A DNA stretch of 64,000 bases from Pelagibacterium sp. 26DY04 (GTDB lineage Bacteria > Pseudomonadota > Alphaproteobacteria > Rhizobiales > Devosiaceae): the NCBI RefSeq assembly GCF_031202305.1, contig NZ_CP101731.1:2852001-2916000 (forward strand), given 5' to 3'. The notes under the pieces were generated by a model that worked only from the letters and a program-made list of their open reading frames with translations, searched no databases and was not told the origin of the DNA. Position numbers and translations under genes: made by a program. Positions 9,394-18,255 of the stretch are shown one piece after another. Numbering within the stretch: position 1 is the first letter of the stretch; each line of letters begins with the position of its first letter.

Positions 9394-11727
9394 TCACCGC
9401 CCCGCCTCGCGCTTGAGCCGCTCGACCGTCATCAGCACCCGCTCAGGGGTTGCCGGCGCGTCCATGCGCGGGGCGATCTTGTAGTCCGCGACGCTCGCCA
9501 CGGCCATGGAGATGGCTTCGAGCACAGAGATGGCCAGCATGAAGGGCGGCTCGCCCACGGCCTTGGAGCGCCGAATGGTGGGGGCCTTGTTTTCCGACCA
9601 CTCGGCGAGCCTGACGTTGAAGATCTTCGGCACGTCGGAAACCACGGGAATCTTGTAGGTCGAGGGCGCATGGGTGCGGAGCTGGCCCTTGGCATCCCAC
9701 CAGAGCTCCTCGGTGGTGAGCCACCCCATGCCCTGGACGAACCCGCCCTCGATCTGGCCGATGTCGATCGCCGGATTGAGGGATTTGCCGACATCGTGCA
9801 GCACGTCGGCCCGCTCGACCATGTATTCGCCGGTCAGCGTATCGACCACCACTTGGGAGCAGGCGGCACCATAGGCGAAATAGTAGAAGGGCTTGCCCTT
9901 GCCGGCTGCGCGATCCCAATGGATATCAGGTGTCTTGTAGAACCCGGCGGCCGAAAGCTGCACACGGGCGAGATAGGCCTGATCGATGAAATCGGCCCAG
10001 TCATGGCGCTGATTGCCGACCATGACGCAATTGGGCTCAAAGCTCACCGCATCTTCGGGGACGTTGAATTTCTCCATGGCAAAGCGGACCAGCCGGTCCT
10101 TGATCTGCCCAGCCGCGTTGGCGGCGGCCATGCCGTTGAGGTCCGACCCCGAGGAGGCGGCCGTCGCCGAGGTGTTGGGCACCTTGCCCGTGGTCGTTGC
10201 GGTGATCTTGACCTTGTCGAGATCGATCTGGAAGCAATCGGCAAGGACCTGGGCGACCTTTACATAAAGCCCCTGCCCCATTTCGGTGCCGCCGTGATTG
10301 AGATGGACCGAGCCGTCGCGATAGACGTGCACCAGCGCACCGGCCTGATTGAAGGCGGTGAGGGTGAAGCTGATGCCGAACTTGACCGGGGTCAATGCGA
10401 TACCGCGCTTTAAAACCGGAGATGATTTGTTGAACGCCACGATATCGGCCCGGCGCCGGCGATAGTCGGCGCTCGTTTCGAGTTCATCGACCAGCCGGGC
10501 GATGATGTTGTCCTCGACCCGCTGGTGGTAGGGCGTGACGTTCCGGTCTGTATCGCCGTAGAAATTGACCTTGCGGATATCGAGCGGATCCTTGCCCAAG
10601 GCATAGGCGATATCCTCGATCCAGCGCTCGCACCCCACCATGCCCTGCGGCCCGCCAAAACCGCGAAAGGCGGTGTTGGAGACCGTGTTGGTCTTCAAAG
10701 GCTGGGAGACCAGCCGGACGTTTGGGTAGAAATAGGCGTTGTCGGCGTGGAAAAGCGCCCGATCCGTAACCGGTCCGGAAAGGTCGGCGGAAAAGCCGCA
10801 GCGCGCCGCATAGGTGGCATCCACCGCTTCGATCCGGCCTTCATCATCGAACCCGACTTCATAGTCGACAAGAAAATCGTGCCGCTTGCCGGTGGCGACC
10901 ATGTCGTCGTCGCGATCGGGACGAATTTTCACGGCGCGGTTGAACTTTTTAGCCGCGATCGCGGCCACCACGGCAAAGAGGTTGCCCTGTGTCTCCTTGC
11001 CGCCGAACCCGCCGCCCATGCGGCGTACGACGACGTTTACGGCGTTGGAGGGGACGCCCAGCGCATGGCCGACCATGTGCTGGACTTCGCTGGGGTGCTG
11101 GGTGGAGGAATGGACGGTGACGTCGTCGTCCTCGCCGGGCATGGCAAGGGCGATCTGGCCTTCGAGGTAGAAATGATCCTGCCCGCCAATGGCCATCGAG
11201 CCGCTGATGCGGTACTTGGCGCCGAAAAAACCGGCGGCCACGTCCCCGCGTTCGAGCTTCATGCCCGGCGTCACCAGCGCTCCGCCGGCCTCGCGCGCCG
11301 TGGGGATGTCGGGAAGGAAGGGGAGCTCGGTATAGCTCACCTGCGCCAGCTTCGCCGCCCGCCGCGCTGCCTCGCGGGTTGTAGCGATGACGGCAAAGAG
11401 CGGCTGGCCATAGAACTCGACCCTGTTTTGCGCAAAGATCGGCTCGTCGTGCTTGCCGGGCTGTGAGATGTCGTTGTGGCCGGGGATATCCTGGGCGGTG
11501 AGGACGCCGACCACGCCTGGAGCGCCCCTGACCGCTTCGAGGTCGAGCGACTGGATTTCGCCATGCGCGCAGGTGGAAAGCCCGAGATAAGCATGCAGGG
11601 TGCCCGCCGGTTCGAGCATGTCATCGATATATTCGGCAGTACCCGAGACGTGCTTGTGCCCGGAATCGTGTTTTTGCGGCTTGTGCACGCCACCACGGAT
11701 GATGGGCTTGGGATCGAGGGCGGTCAT
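9394..11727 (-). CDS. xdhB: Xanthine dehydrogenase, molybdopterin-binding subunit
   Basis: Large catalytic subunit oxidising hypoxanthine to xanthine and xanthine to urate. 777 residues, the normal size. Visible motifs: GSMAIGGQDHFYLEGQIA (Moco-binding Gln region), RRMGGGFGGKE, FRGFGGPQG, GGTEMGQGLYVK and the C-terminal VGEPPFMLAISVLEAI, which contains the conserved catalytic Glu seen in GEPP. It follows xdhA after a 370-base repeat-filled gap and precedes xdhC. With XdhA it forms the heterodimeric or tetrameric molybdo-flavoenzyme. Confidence 0.96.
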   Translation of the reverse strand: MTALDPKPIIRGGVHKPQKHDSGHKHVSGTAEYIDDMLEPAGTLHAYLGLSTCAHGEIQSLDLEAVRGAPGVVGVLTAQDIPGHNDISQPGKHDEPIFAQNRVEFYGQPLFAVIATTREAARRAAKLAQVSYTELPFLPDIPTAREAGGALVTPGMKLERGDVAAGFFGAKYRISGSMAIGGQDHFYLEGQIALAMPGEDDDVTVHSSTQHPSEVQHMVGHALGVPSNAVNVVVRRMGGGFGGKETQGNLFAVVAAIAAKKFNRAVKIRPDRDDDMVATGKRHDFLVDYEVGFDDEGRIEAVDATYAARCGFSADLSGPVTDRALFHADNAYFYPNVRLVSQPLKTNTVSNTAFRGFGGPQGMVGCERWIEDIAYALGKDPLDIRKVNFYGDTDRNVTPYHQRVEDNIIARLVDELETSADYRRRRADIVAFNKSSPVLKRGIALTPVKFGISFTLTAFNQAGALVHVYRDGSVHLNHGGTEMGQGLYVKVAQVLADCFQIDLDKVKITATTTGKVPNTSATAASSGSDLNGMAAANAAGQIKDRLVRFAMEKFNVPEDAVSFEPNCVMVGNQRHDWADFIDQAYLARVQLSAAGFYKTPDIHWDRAAGKGKPFYYFAYGAACSQVVVDTLTGEYMVERADVLHDVGKSLNPAIDIGQIEGGFVQGMGWLTTEELWWDAKGQLRTHAPSTYKIPVVSDVPKIFNVRLAEWSENKAPTIRRSKAVGEPPFMLAISVLEAISMAVASVADYKIAPRMDAPATPERVLMTVERLKREAGR

Positions 11728-11767
11728 GGGCGAGCCCCAGGCGTGGTCGCACGCCGAAGCGCAGCGC

Positions 11768-12058
11768 CCCCCTCATCCCCAGCCCTTCTCCCACCAGGGG
11801 AGAAGGGAGCTCTTGGGGCGATGTTTGAGGTCTTGCCGAAGCGCTGCGGACGTCGGATGAGAGAGGCGCAGCACAGACCAAACACATCAAGGAAGGTGGC
11901 CATGGCTGTCTCAGCGCACCCCTCATCCGACCGCTTCGCGGCCACCTTCTCCCTCGAGGGGAGAAGGGCAGGTCGAGGCAGCGTTCGGGCAAGAGCTGCT
12001 ACGCTGCCAAATGAGCCCCCCTCTCCCCCTGAGGGAGAGGGGCTGGGGGTGAGGGGTG
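11768..12058. repeat. Cluster of palindromic repeats in the xdhA-xdhB gap
   Basis: The 370 bases between xdhA and xdhB carry no supported gene. Three copies of the CCCCTCAT(CC)/CTTCTCCC...GGGAGAAGG element class occur: around 11768-11810, 11913-11972 and, in opposite orientation, 12019-12058. The interruption of an operon by such clusters suggests effects on mRNA stability or translation rather than a new promoter; none was recognised. Confidence 0.8.
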
Positions 12059-12097
12059 CGCTGAGCTTCGGCAAACGCAGCAGGTCGTGCTGGTCCA

Positions 12098-13555
12098 TCA
12101 CGCCACCTCATACCGCACGATATGCGCTGGCCCTTCGCTGGTTTCGAGATAGAAGCGCTTCAAAAGGTTCTTGGCGGCCAGCATCCGGTATTCGGCGCTG
12201 GCGCGCCAATCGGTGAGTGGGGTGAAATCGGCCTCGAATTTTTCGACAGCCGCTTCGATGCTCTCCATGGTCCAGGGCCTGCCGACCAGCGCTGCCTCGA
12301 CAGCCCGCGCGCGCTGGGGTGTTCCCGCCATTCCGCCATAGGCGATGGTAGCCTCGGCCACGGTGCCTTCGATCACCTTCACTCGGAAAGCACCAAGGGT
12401 GGCGGTGATGTCCTCATCGCGCCGCTTGGTGACCTTGTGAACGGCAAAGAGTTGATTTTCTTTCGGCAGGGAGACAGAGATCGCCTCGACGAACTCGCCC
12501 TTTTCCCGATCCTGTTGGCCATAGGCGATGAAGAAATCCTCAAGCTTCACCACGCGGCGCGCATCGCCCTTGCGCAAGGTCACCTCGGCACCCAGCGCGA
12601 TCAGCGGCGGCGGGGTGTCGCCGATGGGCGAGCCATTTGCGATGTTGCCGCCGATGGTGCCCATGTTGCGCACCTGCGCGCCACCGATGCGGTCGAAAAG
12701 CCCGGCCATCTGCGGAATGTGCTCGGCAATGGTTCTGAACGCGCGCGAGTAGCTCACTCCCGCTCCGAAGACGATGCGGGAAGGTTCGATGCCGATCTCG
12801 CGCATCAGATGGCCGATGATCACCACCGGGGCGATGTCGCGCATGAATTTTGTGACCCAGAGGCCCACATCGGTAGCGCCGGCAACGATGGTGGCCTCGG
12901 GTGTTTCCTCGAGTACTGCGGCGAGATCGTCCACATCGGCCGGGATGATGGTTTTGCCGCGCGAGCTCTCGACCACCACGCGGCGGCCGTCATTGAGCGC
13001 CGCCAGCTTTTCCAAGATCTTGGCGCGTTCGGTGTTGAGCGCGTCTTCGAGCGCGCTGCCGTAATTTGAAACCGCCTGGACTGCGCGCACGATGGGCGCA
13101 TAGCCGGTGCAGCGGCAGAGATTGCCCTGTAGCGCCTTTTCGATCTCGGGCACCGACGGATTGGGATTGGTGAGCCATAGCCCGTAAAGGCTCATCACGA
13201 ACCCCGGCGTGCAGAAGCCGCACTGGCTGCCGTGGTAATCGACCATCGCCTGCTGCACCGGATGCAGCGCGCCGTCGCGGCCTTTCAGATGCTCGATGGT
13301 CACCACATGCTTGCCGTCCAGCATGGTGACCAGGCCGATGCACGCATTGGCGGCCTGATAGCGTACGCTGTCGCCCTCCCGCTCCCCGATCAGCACCGTG
13401 CAGGCGCCGCAATCGCCCTCGGCGCAGCCTTCTTTGGTGCCTCTCAATGTGCGGTCGAGACGCAGGAAATCGAGCAATGTCCGATCCGGGGCGATATCGG
13501 TGAGTTCGACCAGATCGTCATTGAGATAGAAGCGGATCGCCGCGCGCGGGTCCAA
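12098..13555 (-). CDS. xdhA: Xanthine dehydrogenase small subunit (2Fe-2S and FAD domains)
   Basis: Electron-transfer subunit of xanthine dehydrogenase. 485 residues. N-terminal plant-type ferredoxin cluster: CAEGDCGACTV (about residues 39-49); second 2Fe-2S domain: CGFCTPGF and LCRCTGY; then a linker and the FAD-binding domain with NMGTIGGNIANGSPIGDTPP, followed by the C-terminal CO-dehydrogenase-type flavoprotein domain. It starts 4 bases after the uraH stop, so the two are co-transcribed. Confidence 0.96.
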   Translation of the reverse strand: MDPRAAIRFYLNDDLVELTDIAPDRTLLDFLRLDRTLRGTKEGCAEGDCGACTVLIGEREGDSVRYQAANACIGLVTMLDGKHVVTIEHLKGRDGALHPVQQAMVDYHGSQCGFCTPGFVMSLYGLWLTNPNPSVPEIEKALQGNLCRCTGYAPIVRAVQAVSNYGSALEDALNTERAKILEKLAALNDGRRVVVESSRGKTIIPADVDDLAAVLEETPEATIVAGATDVGLWVTKFMRDIAPVVIIGHLMREIGIEPSRIVFGAGVSYSRAFRTIAEHIPQMAGLFDRIGGAQVRNMGTIGGNIANGSPIGDTPPPLIALGAEVTLRKGDARRVVKLEDFFIAYGQQDREKGEFVEAISVSLPKENQLFAVHKVTKRRDEDITATLGAFRVKVIEGTVAEATIAYGGMAGTPQRARAVEAALVGRPWTMESIEAAVEKFEADFTPLTDWRASAEYRMLAAKNLLKRFYLETSEGPAHIVRYEVA

Positions 13556-13558
13556 GGG

Positions 13559-13915
13559 TCAGCTCCCGCGATAGGTCGAATAGCCAAAGGGCGAGACGAG
13601 CAGCGGCACATGGTAATGCGCTGCGGGATCGCTCACCCGGAAATCGACGGCGACCACGTCGAGGAAGGTAACGGGCATGCCGTTGATGCGGCTGAAATAA
13701 TCGCCAACATGGAAGCAGAGCCGATAGGCCCCTGCGGCCAATTGCTCGCCCTGGAGGAGCGGTCCGTCGCATCGCCCGTCGTCATTGGTGATGACCGAGG
13801 TTTCGAAAATCGCCTCCTCGCCGTCCACGCGGTAGAAATCGATGGTCATGCCACGGGCGGGATGGCCGTTGGCAGTGTCGAGCACGTGGGTGGTGAGCCG
13901 TCCTGTTCCAGTCAT
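13559..13915 (-). CDS. uraH: 5-hydroxyisourate hydrolase (transthyretin-like)
   Basis: Hydrolyses 5-hydroxyisourate, the product of PuuD, to OHCU. 118 residues, the normal length. Signature motifs: LTTHVLDTANGHPA at the N-terminus (catalytic His), a central ARG-containing strand and the C-terminal HYHVPLLVSPFGYSTYRGS tetrapeptide region (YRGS). The internal ATG at 13915 is preferred over one six codons earlier because GGAG lies 5 bases upstream of it. It is the first gene of the purine operon and diverges from puuE-uraD; the RutR-like site at 13996-14011 is in between. Confidence 0.95.
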   Translation of the reverse strand: MTGTGRLTTHVLDTANGHPARGMTIDFYRVDGEEAIFETSVITNDDGRCDGPLLQGEQLAAGAYRLCFHVGDYFSRINGMPVTFLDVVAVDFRVSDPAAHYHVPLLVSPFGYSTYRGS

Positions 13916-13995
13916 CAAAGCTCCAAGCGCCATTGGATATCCTTTCGACTATCAACCCAAAAATCGGCAGGCGAAAGGGGGCGGGATCGGAATTT

Positions 13996-14011
13996 TTTAC
14001 CACATGGTCGA
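13996..14011. promoter_or_regulatory. RutR-like operator, site A (uraH / puuE-uraD)
   Basis: TTTACCACATGGTCGA matches 12 of 14 defined positions of the E. coli RutR consensus TTGACCANNTGGTCAA. It is flanked by GAATTTTT on the left and AAAAATTC on the right, arms shared with the site upstream of this window's own rutR gene. It lies between the two divergent purine-catabolic units, about 80 bases from uraH and 47 from puuE. Confidence 0.7.
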
Positions 14012-14057
14012 AAAATTCGAGTCTAAGGTGTGATCCTCTTTTCTTGCTGGAGCTCCC

Positions 14058-15476
14058 ATGCGTTACCCCCGCGATCTCAGAGGCTATGGTCCCAATCCGC
14101 CCCACGCCGACTGGCCGGGGGGCGCCAATGTGGCGGTACAGTTCGTGCTCAACTACGAGGAAGGCGGGGAGAACAATGTCCTTCATGGCGACCAGGGCTC
14201 GGAAGCATTTCTGGCCGACGTGATCGGCGCCACGCCCTGGGCTGGGCTGCGGCACTGGAACATCGAATCCATGTACGAATACGGCGCACGGGCGGGGTTC
14301 TGGCGGCTGCATCGGCTGTTTACCGAAAACGGATTGCCGGTCACCGTCTATGGCGTCGCGACCGCGTTGATGCGGGCTCCCGAGCAGGTGCAGGCCATGC
14401 TCGACGCCGATTGGGAGATCGCCTCCCACGGGCTCAAATGGGTCGAGCACAAGGACATGGCGCGAGAGGAGGAGGCAGCCCAGATCGCCGAGGCGGTGCG
14501 GCTGCATGCGGTGGCGACTGGCTCGCGGCCGCTGGGGTGGTATACGGGGCGGTGCTCGCTCAACACGGTGGACCTGGTTTCCGAGGAAGGCGGGTTTGCC
14601 TATGTCTCCGACACCTATGACGATGATCTCCCCTATTGGCGGGTCCACAACGCCAAAGTCCAGCTCATCATCCCCTACACGCTGGCCAATAATGACATGC
14701 GGTTCGTCACGGCCTCGGGATTTGCCAATGGCGAGGAGTTCTTTTCCCACCTCAAGGACACGTTCGACTGCCTCTATCGTGAAGGGGAGGACGGCGCGCC
14801 CAAGATGATGTCGATCGGGCTGCACTGCCGGCTGGTGGGTCAGCCGGGGCGGTTCGAGGGGCTGAGGCGGTTTGTCGAATATATTGGAGGGTTCGAGAAG
14901 GTCTGGGTGGCCAAGAGGATCGATATTGCGCGGCATTGGGCGGAAAGGCACCCGTATCAGCCGGCAAGGCTGGTGCCCTCGCAAATGGACGCCGAGACGT
15001 TCATGGCGACCTTCGACGGCGTTTTCGAGCATTCTCCGTTCATCGCCCAGCGGGCGTTCGAGGCGGAGTTGGGACCGGTCAACGATACCCCGTTCGGCAT
15101 CCATTTCGCGTTGCGCAATCAATTCCGCATGGCATCGGAGGACGAGCGGCTGAACGTGTTGCGCGCCCATCCCGATCTTGCGGGAAAACTCGCGGCGGCC
15201 AAACGCCTGACGGAGAGTTCGACGGCGGAGCAGGCCTCGGCGGGGCTGGACGCGCTGACCGACGAGGAGCGGGAAACCTTCACTGAACTCAATACGCGGT
15301 ATGTCGAAAAATTCGACTTTCCCTTCATCATTGCGGTGCGCGACAACACCAAGGCCTCGATCATGGAGGCGTTCCGGCGGCGGATCGAGAACGATCGCGA
15401 TACCGAATTCGCCACCGCCTGCGCGCAGGTGGAACGCATAGCGCAGCTGCGGATCGAGGCGCTTTACGCCGGCTGA
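14058..15476 (+). CDS. puuE: Fused allantoinase PuuE and OHCU decarboxylase UraD
   Basis: 472 residues with two enzymes. Residues 1 to about 300 are a polysaccharide-deacetylase-fold, cofactor-independent allantoinase (PuuE: YPRDLRGYGPNPPHADWPGGA, ASHGLKWVEH, GWYTGRCSLNT, SIGLHCRLVGQPGR). Residues from about 310 are 2-oxo-4-hydroxy-4-carboxy-5-ureidoimidazoline decarboxylase (AHPDLAGKLA, TELNTRYVEKFDFPFIIAV). Together they turn OHCU into S-allantoin and then allantoate. The order is inverse to the reaction order. Such fusions are known in rhizobia. Divergent from uraH. Confidence 0.93.
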   Translation: MRYPRDLRGYGPNPPHADWPGGANVAVQFVLNYEEGGENNVLHGDQGSEAFLADVIGATPWAGLRHWNIESMYEYGARAGFWRLHRLFTENGLPVTVYGVATALMRAPEQVQAMLDADWEIASHGLKWVEHKDMAREEEAAQIAEAVRLHAVATGSRPLGWYTGRCSLNTVDLVSEEGGFAYVSDTYDDDLPYWRVHNAKVQLIIPYTLANNDMRFVTASGFANGEEFFSHLKDTFDCLYREGEDGAPKMMSIGLHCRLVGQPGRFEGLRRFVEYIGGFEKVWVAKRIDIARHWAERHPYQPARLVPSQMDAETFMATFDGVFEHSPFIAQRAFEAELGPVNDTPFGIHFALRNQFRMASEDERLNVLRAHPDLAGKLAAAKRLTESSTAEQASAGLDALTDEERETFTELNTRYVEKFDFPFIIAVRDNTKASIMEAFRRRIENDRDTEFATACAQVERIAQLRIEALYAG

Positions 15477-15928
15477 CCGACCGCCTGCTCGATCGACCGG
15501 AGCATGCCCTTCCATGCGTTGGCCGTTTGCTCGATGTAATCGGCCCATTCCGCGCCCATTTCGTGACTCATGGTGGCGACGCAACCGCTCCCTTCCGGGG
15601 TGATTTCAAGGGTCACCGTGGAATTGTCCTCCTCTTCCTCCTCGGGCGAGGTGAACCAGGTGAAGACGAGCCGGTTCGGCCGTTCCAGGGCGCGGTAATA
15701 CCCCCAGGTCTCGGTTTCTTCTCCGTCACGGACATCTGCGAAGAGAAACCGCCCGCCGACCCTGGGATCGATCTTGATCCGGGTCACGGCGGAGGACGGA
15801 TCGCGTTCCTTGAGATTGCGATCCCCCCAGGCGCGCACCTTTGCCGAGTCGAGCCAGGAATCATAGACCTGCTCGGGCGCGAGAGTGACGAACGTGTGCC
15901 GTGCGACCGCTGTGACGGTACCGGTCAT
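15464..15928 (-). CDS. SRPBCC/AHSA1 domain protein (first of pair)
   Basis: 154 residues of the Activator of Hsp90 ATPase 1-like/START superfamily. The start pattern (ARHTFVTLAPEQVYDSWLD), the DPRVGGRF strand and the ending AEWADYIEQTANAWKGMLRSIEQ are characteristic. The ATG at 15928 overlaps the stop of the upstream homologue (ATGA). It is convergent with puuE-uraD, ending 13 bases inside its 3' end. Ligand and function are unknown; such genes are very commonly paired with a divergent ArsR regulator, as here. Confidence 0.85.
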   Translation of the reverse strand: MTGTVTAVARHTFVTLAPEQVYDSWLDSAKVRAWGDRNLKERDPSSAVTRIKIDPRVGGRFLFADVRDGEETETWGYYRALERPNRLVFTWFTSPEEEEEDNSTVTLEITPEGSGCVATMSHEMGAEWADYIEQTANAWKGMLRSIEQAVGQPA

Positions 15929-16386
15929 TTGTAAAAGCCTTCGCGCAGATTGATGCCATGTTCGACATAAGCCTTCATGGCAGCCAGCATGCCCGTCCAG
16001 CCCTCGCAATTGCCGTAGGAGGATTTGAGACCCGTTTCGGTCTGCTTCCAGCCTTCCTCGGTGATCGAGACGAGCGTGCGGGTATTATTGTCGAGCGGCT
16101 CGAAACTCATGGTGACCGTGGTTTCGTATTCGCCTGAATCATCGGGCTCGGGCGCAGCGCCCCAGGTGAGGACGATCTTTTCATCCGGCACCACTTCGGC
16201 CACATGAACCGGGAATGCGCCGGGGAAATCGTGGAAGTCCCAGGTGACCGTGGCGCCGGTTTCCAACCGGCCTTGGGCCCCGCCGGTGGTGAAATAGCCC
16301 GAGAGCTTCCTGGGATCGGCCACCGCCTCGAACACCTCGTGCACCGGCTTGGATATCCGGCCCGATACCGTGAATTTGAAGTCCAT
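15925..16386 (-). CDS. SRPBCC/AHSA1 domain protein (second of pair)
   Basis: 153 residues of the same superfamily: FKFTVSGRISKPVHEVFEAVADP at the N-terminus, GATVTWDFHDFPG, then GWKQTETGLKSSYGNCEGWTG. It is a distant paralogue of the following gene, with which it overlaps by 4 bases. Its start lies 31 bases from the perfect palindrome that separates it from the arsR-type gene, so it is probably controlled by that regulator. Confidence 0.87.
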   Translation of the reverse strand: MDFKFTVSGRISKPVHEVFEAVADPRKLSGYFTTGGAQGRLETGATVTWDFHDFPGAFPVHVAEVVPDEKIVLTWGAAPEPDDSGEYETTVTMSFEPLDNNTRTLVSITEEGWKQTETGLKSSYGNCEGWTGMLAAMKAYVEHGINLREGFYK

Positions 16387-16417
16387 TTCCTCACCTCTCC
16401 TTGCGTTTTCGCCATTA

Positions 16418-16435
16418 TGTTATAAATTTATAACA
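16418..16435. promoter_or_regulatory. 18-bp perfect palindrome, probable operator of the ArsR-type regulator
   Basis: TGTTATAAATTTATAACA is a perfect inverted repeat between the AHSA1 gene pair and the divergent ArsR-type gene. Its last base is the first base of the regulator's ATG. ArsR/SmtB proteins bind AT-rich imperfect palindromes of this length, so self-regulation and control of the AHSA1 genes are likely. Confidence 0.75.
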
Positions 16436-16758
16436 TGTCAAGTGACGATGATTCGGACAAGATCTTCAAGGCACTGGCCGACCGGCGGCGGCGGGCGATA
16501 CTCGATGCCTTGAAGGATGAGCCGAAAACCACCGGGCAACTCGTTGCGCTGTTTCCCGAGATCGACCGCTGCACAGTGATGCAACACATGAAAGTGCTTG
16601 AGGCAGCGGGATTGATCGTGGCCCGCAAGGAGGGGCGCGAGCGGTGGAACCACCTCAACGCGCTGCCGATCAAATCCATCCATGACCGCTGGATCGGCGA
16701 CTACGCGCGAAACGCGGTGAGTTTGATGTCGCGGCTGGAGACTGAAATTGGGGCATGA
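16435..16758 (+). CDS. ArsR-family transcriptional regulator
   Basis: 107 residues with a winged helix-turn-helix: IFKALADRRRRAILDALKDEPKTTGQLVALFPEIDRCTVMQHMKVLEAAGLIVARKEGRERWNHLN spans the HTH and wing. It lacks the Cys metal-binding pattern of ArsR/SmtB metal sensors and belongs to the branch that accompanies AHSA1 genes. There is no Shine-Dalgarno sequence before the ATG because the operator occupies that place, so the mRNA may be leaderless or start far upstream. Confidence 0.9.
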   Translation: MSSDDDSDKIFKALADRRRRAILDALKDEPKTTGQLVALFPEIDRCTVMQHMKVLEAAGLIVARKEGRERWNHLNALPIKSIHDRWIGDYARNAVSLMSRLETEIGA

Positions 16759-17207
16759 GAAAACCTCCGACGGCCATGGGCCTCGGGTTGTGACGGGATA
16801 GACGGCCTGGGGCGATGAACGCCTCGTGCTGTATTTGTTAGTATGAAGCGATCATCGCCCCATGCGCTCGGGATTTTGGGCTTATGGCGGCGTTCTCGGG
16901 CTGGGGGTTGTTGGAAAAGCCACCGTTGCCGATGATTTCCCGCTGCCCCTCCGGGTTTCCCCGGTTCGACGTGGGAGTGATTGGATTGGTGGTCCGCTCA
17001 CACCTTTTGTCCACATCCGGCCATCTGTCCGCTTTGGGCCTCCGCTGGGACGACTCCCAACGGACCCGAACCGATCCCGCCCAAACGTTCGTAGCGCTTG
17101 CGTCCATATGTGCGGGGTCGTGAGAGGGAGTATGGGGCAAGCGCAGGGGGCGGGGATAAGTTTTTTGCAAAGCCTGCCTTGGGAGCAATCGCCGACATCT
17201 CCCCCAG

Positions 17208-17990
17208 CGTGTCACCCCGGGCCTGACCCGGGGCAAGGTATGCGCGCCGCTTTCGGCTCTTGCCATGACGCCAGCTCAGCGCCCCCCTCATCCCCTGCCA
17301 TTCGAGCCCCCGCCTTCGCGAGGGGCAGGCTCCGCTCTCATGGCCTTCTCACCTCCAATCGTGCCACCGGCACGATTGGCCAAAGGACGGTTCGAAGTCT
17401 CCCACCAGAGGAGAAGGGGGCTCTTGGGGGAGCGTTGCGGCTGGGGCACAGGCGCTGAGTGTACTGGATCCCGGCTCAAGGCCGGGATGACGGTGGTGGG
17501 GTGATGGTGGGGATAAGCCGTTGGGCTGCCGGAGACCTCGGCGGTGGAGCGTGTTGAGGGTCGGAGGCGGGGCTGTGCCGTGCCTCACCCCCACCGTGTC
17601 ACCCCGGGCTTGACCCGGGCAAGGTATGCGCGCCGTTTTCGGCTTTTGTGATGACGCAAGCTCCGCGCCCCCCTCATCCCCTGCCATTCGAGCCCCCGCC
17701 TTCGCGAGGGGCAGGCTCCGCTCTCATGGCCTTCTCACCAGGGGAGAAGGGGCTCTTGGGAAGCGTTACGGCTTGGGCTCAGGCGCTGAGTGTACCGGAT
17801 CCCGGCTCAAGGCCGGGATGACGGTTGGGGGTGGGGTGATGGTGGGGATAAGCCGTTGGGCTGCCGGAGACCTCAACGGTGGAGCGTGGAGAGGATCGGA
17901 GACGGGGCAGCGCCCTGCCTCACCCCCACCGTGTCACCCCGGGCTTGACCCGGGGCAAGGTATGCGCGCCGTTCTCGGCTCTTGCCGTGA
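17208..17990. repeat. Tandem copies of a ~340-380 bp composite repeat unit
   Basis: A block beginning GTGTCACCCCGGGC-TGACCC-GGGCAAGGTATGCGCGCC and running through CTCATCCCCTGCCATTCGAG, GGATCCCGGCTCAAGGCCGG and GATAAGCCGTTGGGCTGCCG starts near 17210 and again near 17598; a third, shortened copy starts near 17930. Copies 1 and 2 are nearly identical over long stretches, indicating a recent duplication. Each unit includes several smaller palindromes that occur singly elsewhere. Confidence 0.85.
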
Positions 17991-18004
17991 CGCAAGCTCA
18001 GCGC

Positions 18005-18255
18005 CCCCCTCATCCCCAGCCCTTCTCCCACCAGGGGAGAAGGGGCTCTTGGGGCATGTTCTTGAGAGAAGCCAGGAGCGCTGTGCTGGTGTGTACCCCC
18101 GTTCCCTTCTCCCCTGGTGGGAGAAGGTGGCCGCGGAGCGGTCGGATGAGGGGGCTCGGCATATCAACGGGCACCGGCGGTGATTGGTGAAGCTCAGCGC
18201 ACCCCTCATCCGTCTCGCCCTTTGGGCGATCCACCTTCTCCCTCAAGGGGAGAAG
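18005..18255. repeat. Three palindromic repeats of the CCCCTCATCC / GGAGAAGG class
   Basis: Copies at about 18005-18045 and 18200-18252 in one orientation and 18103-18153 in the other (GGTCGGATGAGGGG). Same element class as in the xdh operon gaps. An inverted copy of the TGACCCGGGGCAAGG element follows at about 18388-18422. Confidence 0.8.

Noticed and set aside
13782..15584. 600-codon minus-strand frame opposite puuE-uraD
   Set aside because: Lies antisense to a gene with clear motifs in both domains; composition is typical of a GC-rich shadow frame and no domain or ribosome binding site is evident.
17208..18255. Possible CRISPR array
   Set aside because: Repeat units are long, composite and palindromic with no regular short spacers, and no cas gene is in the window.
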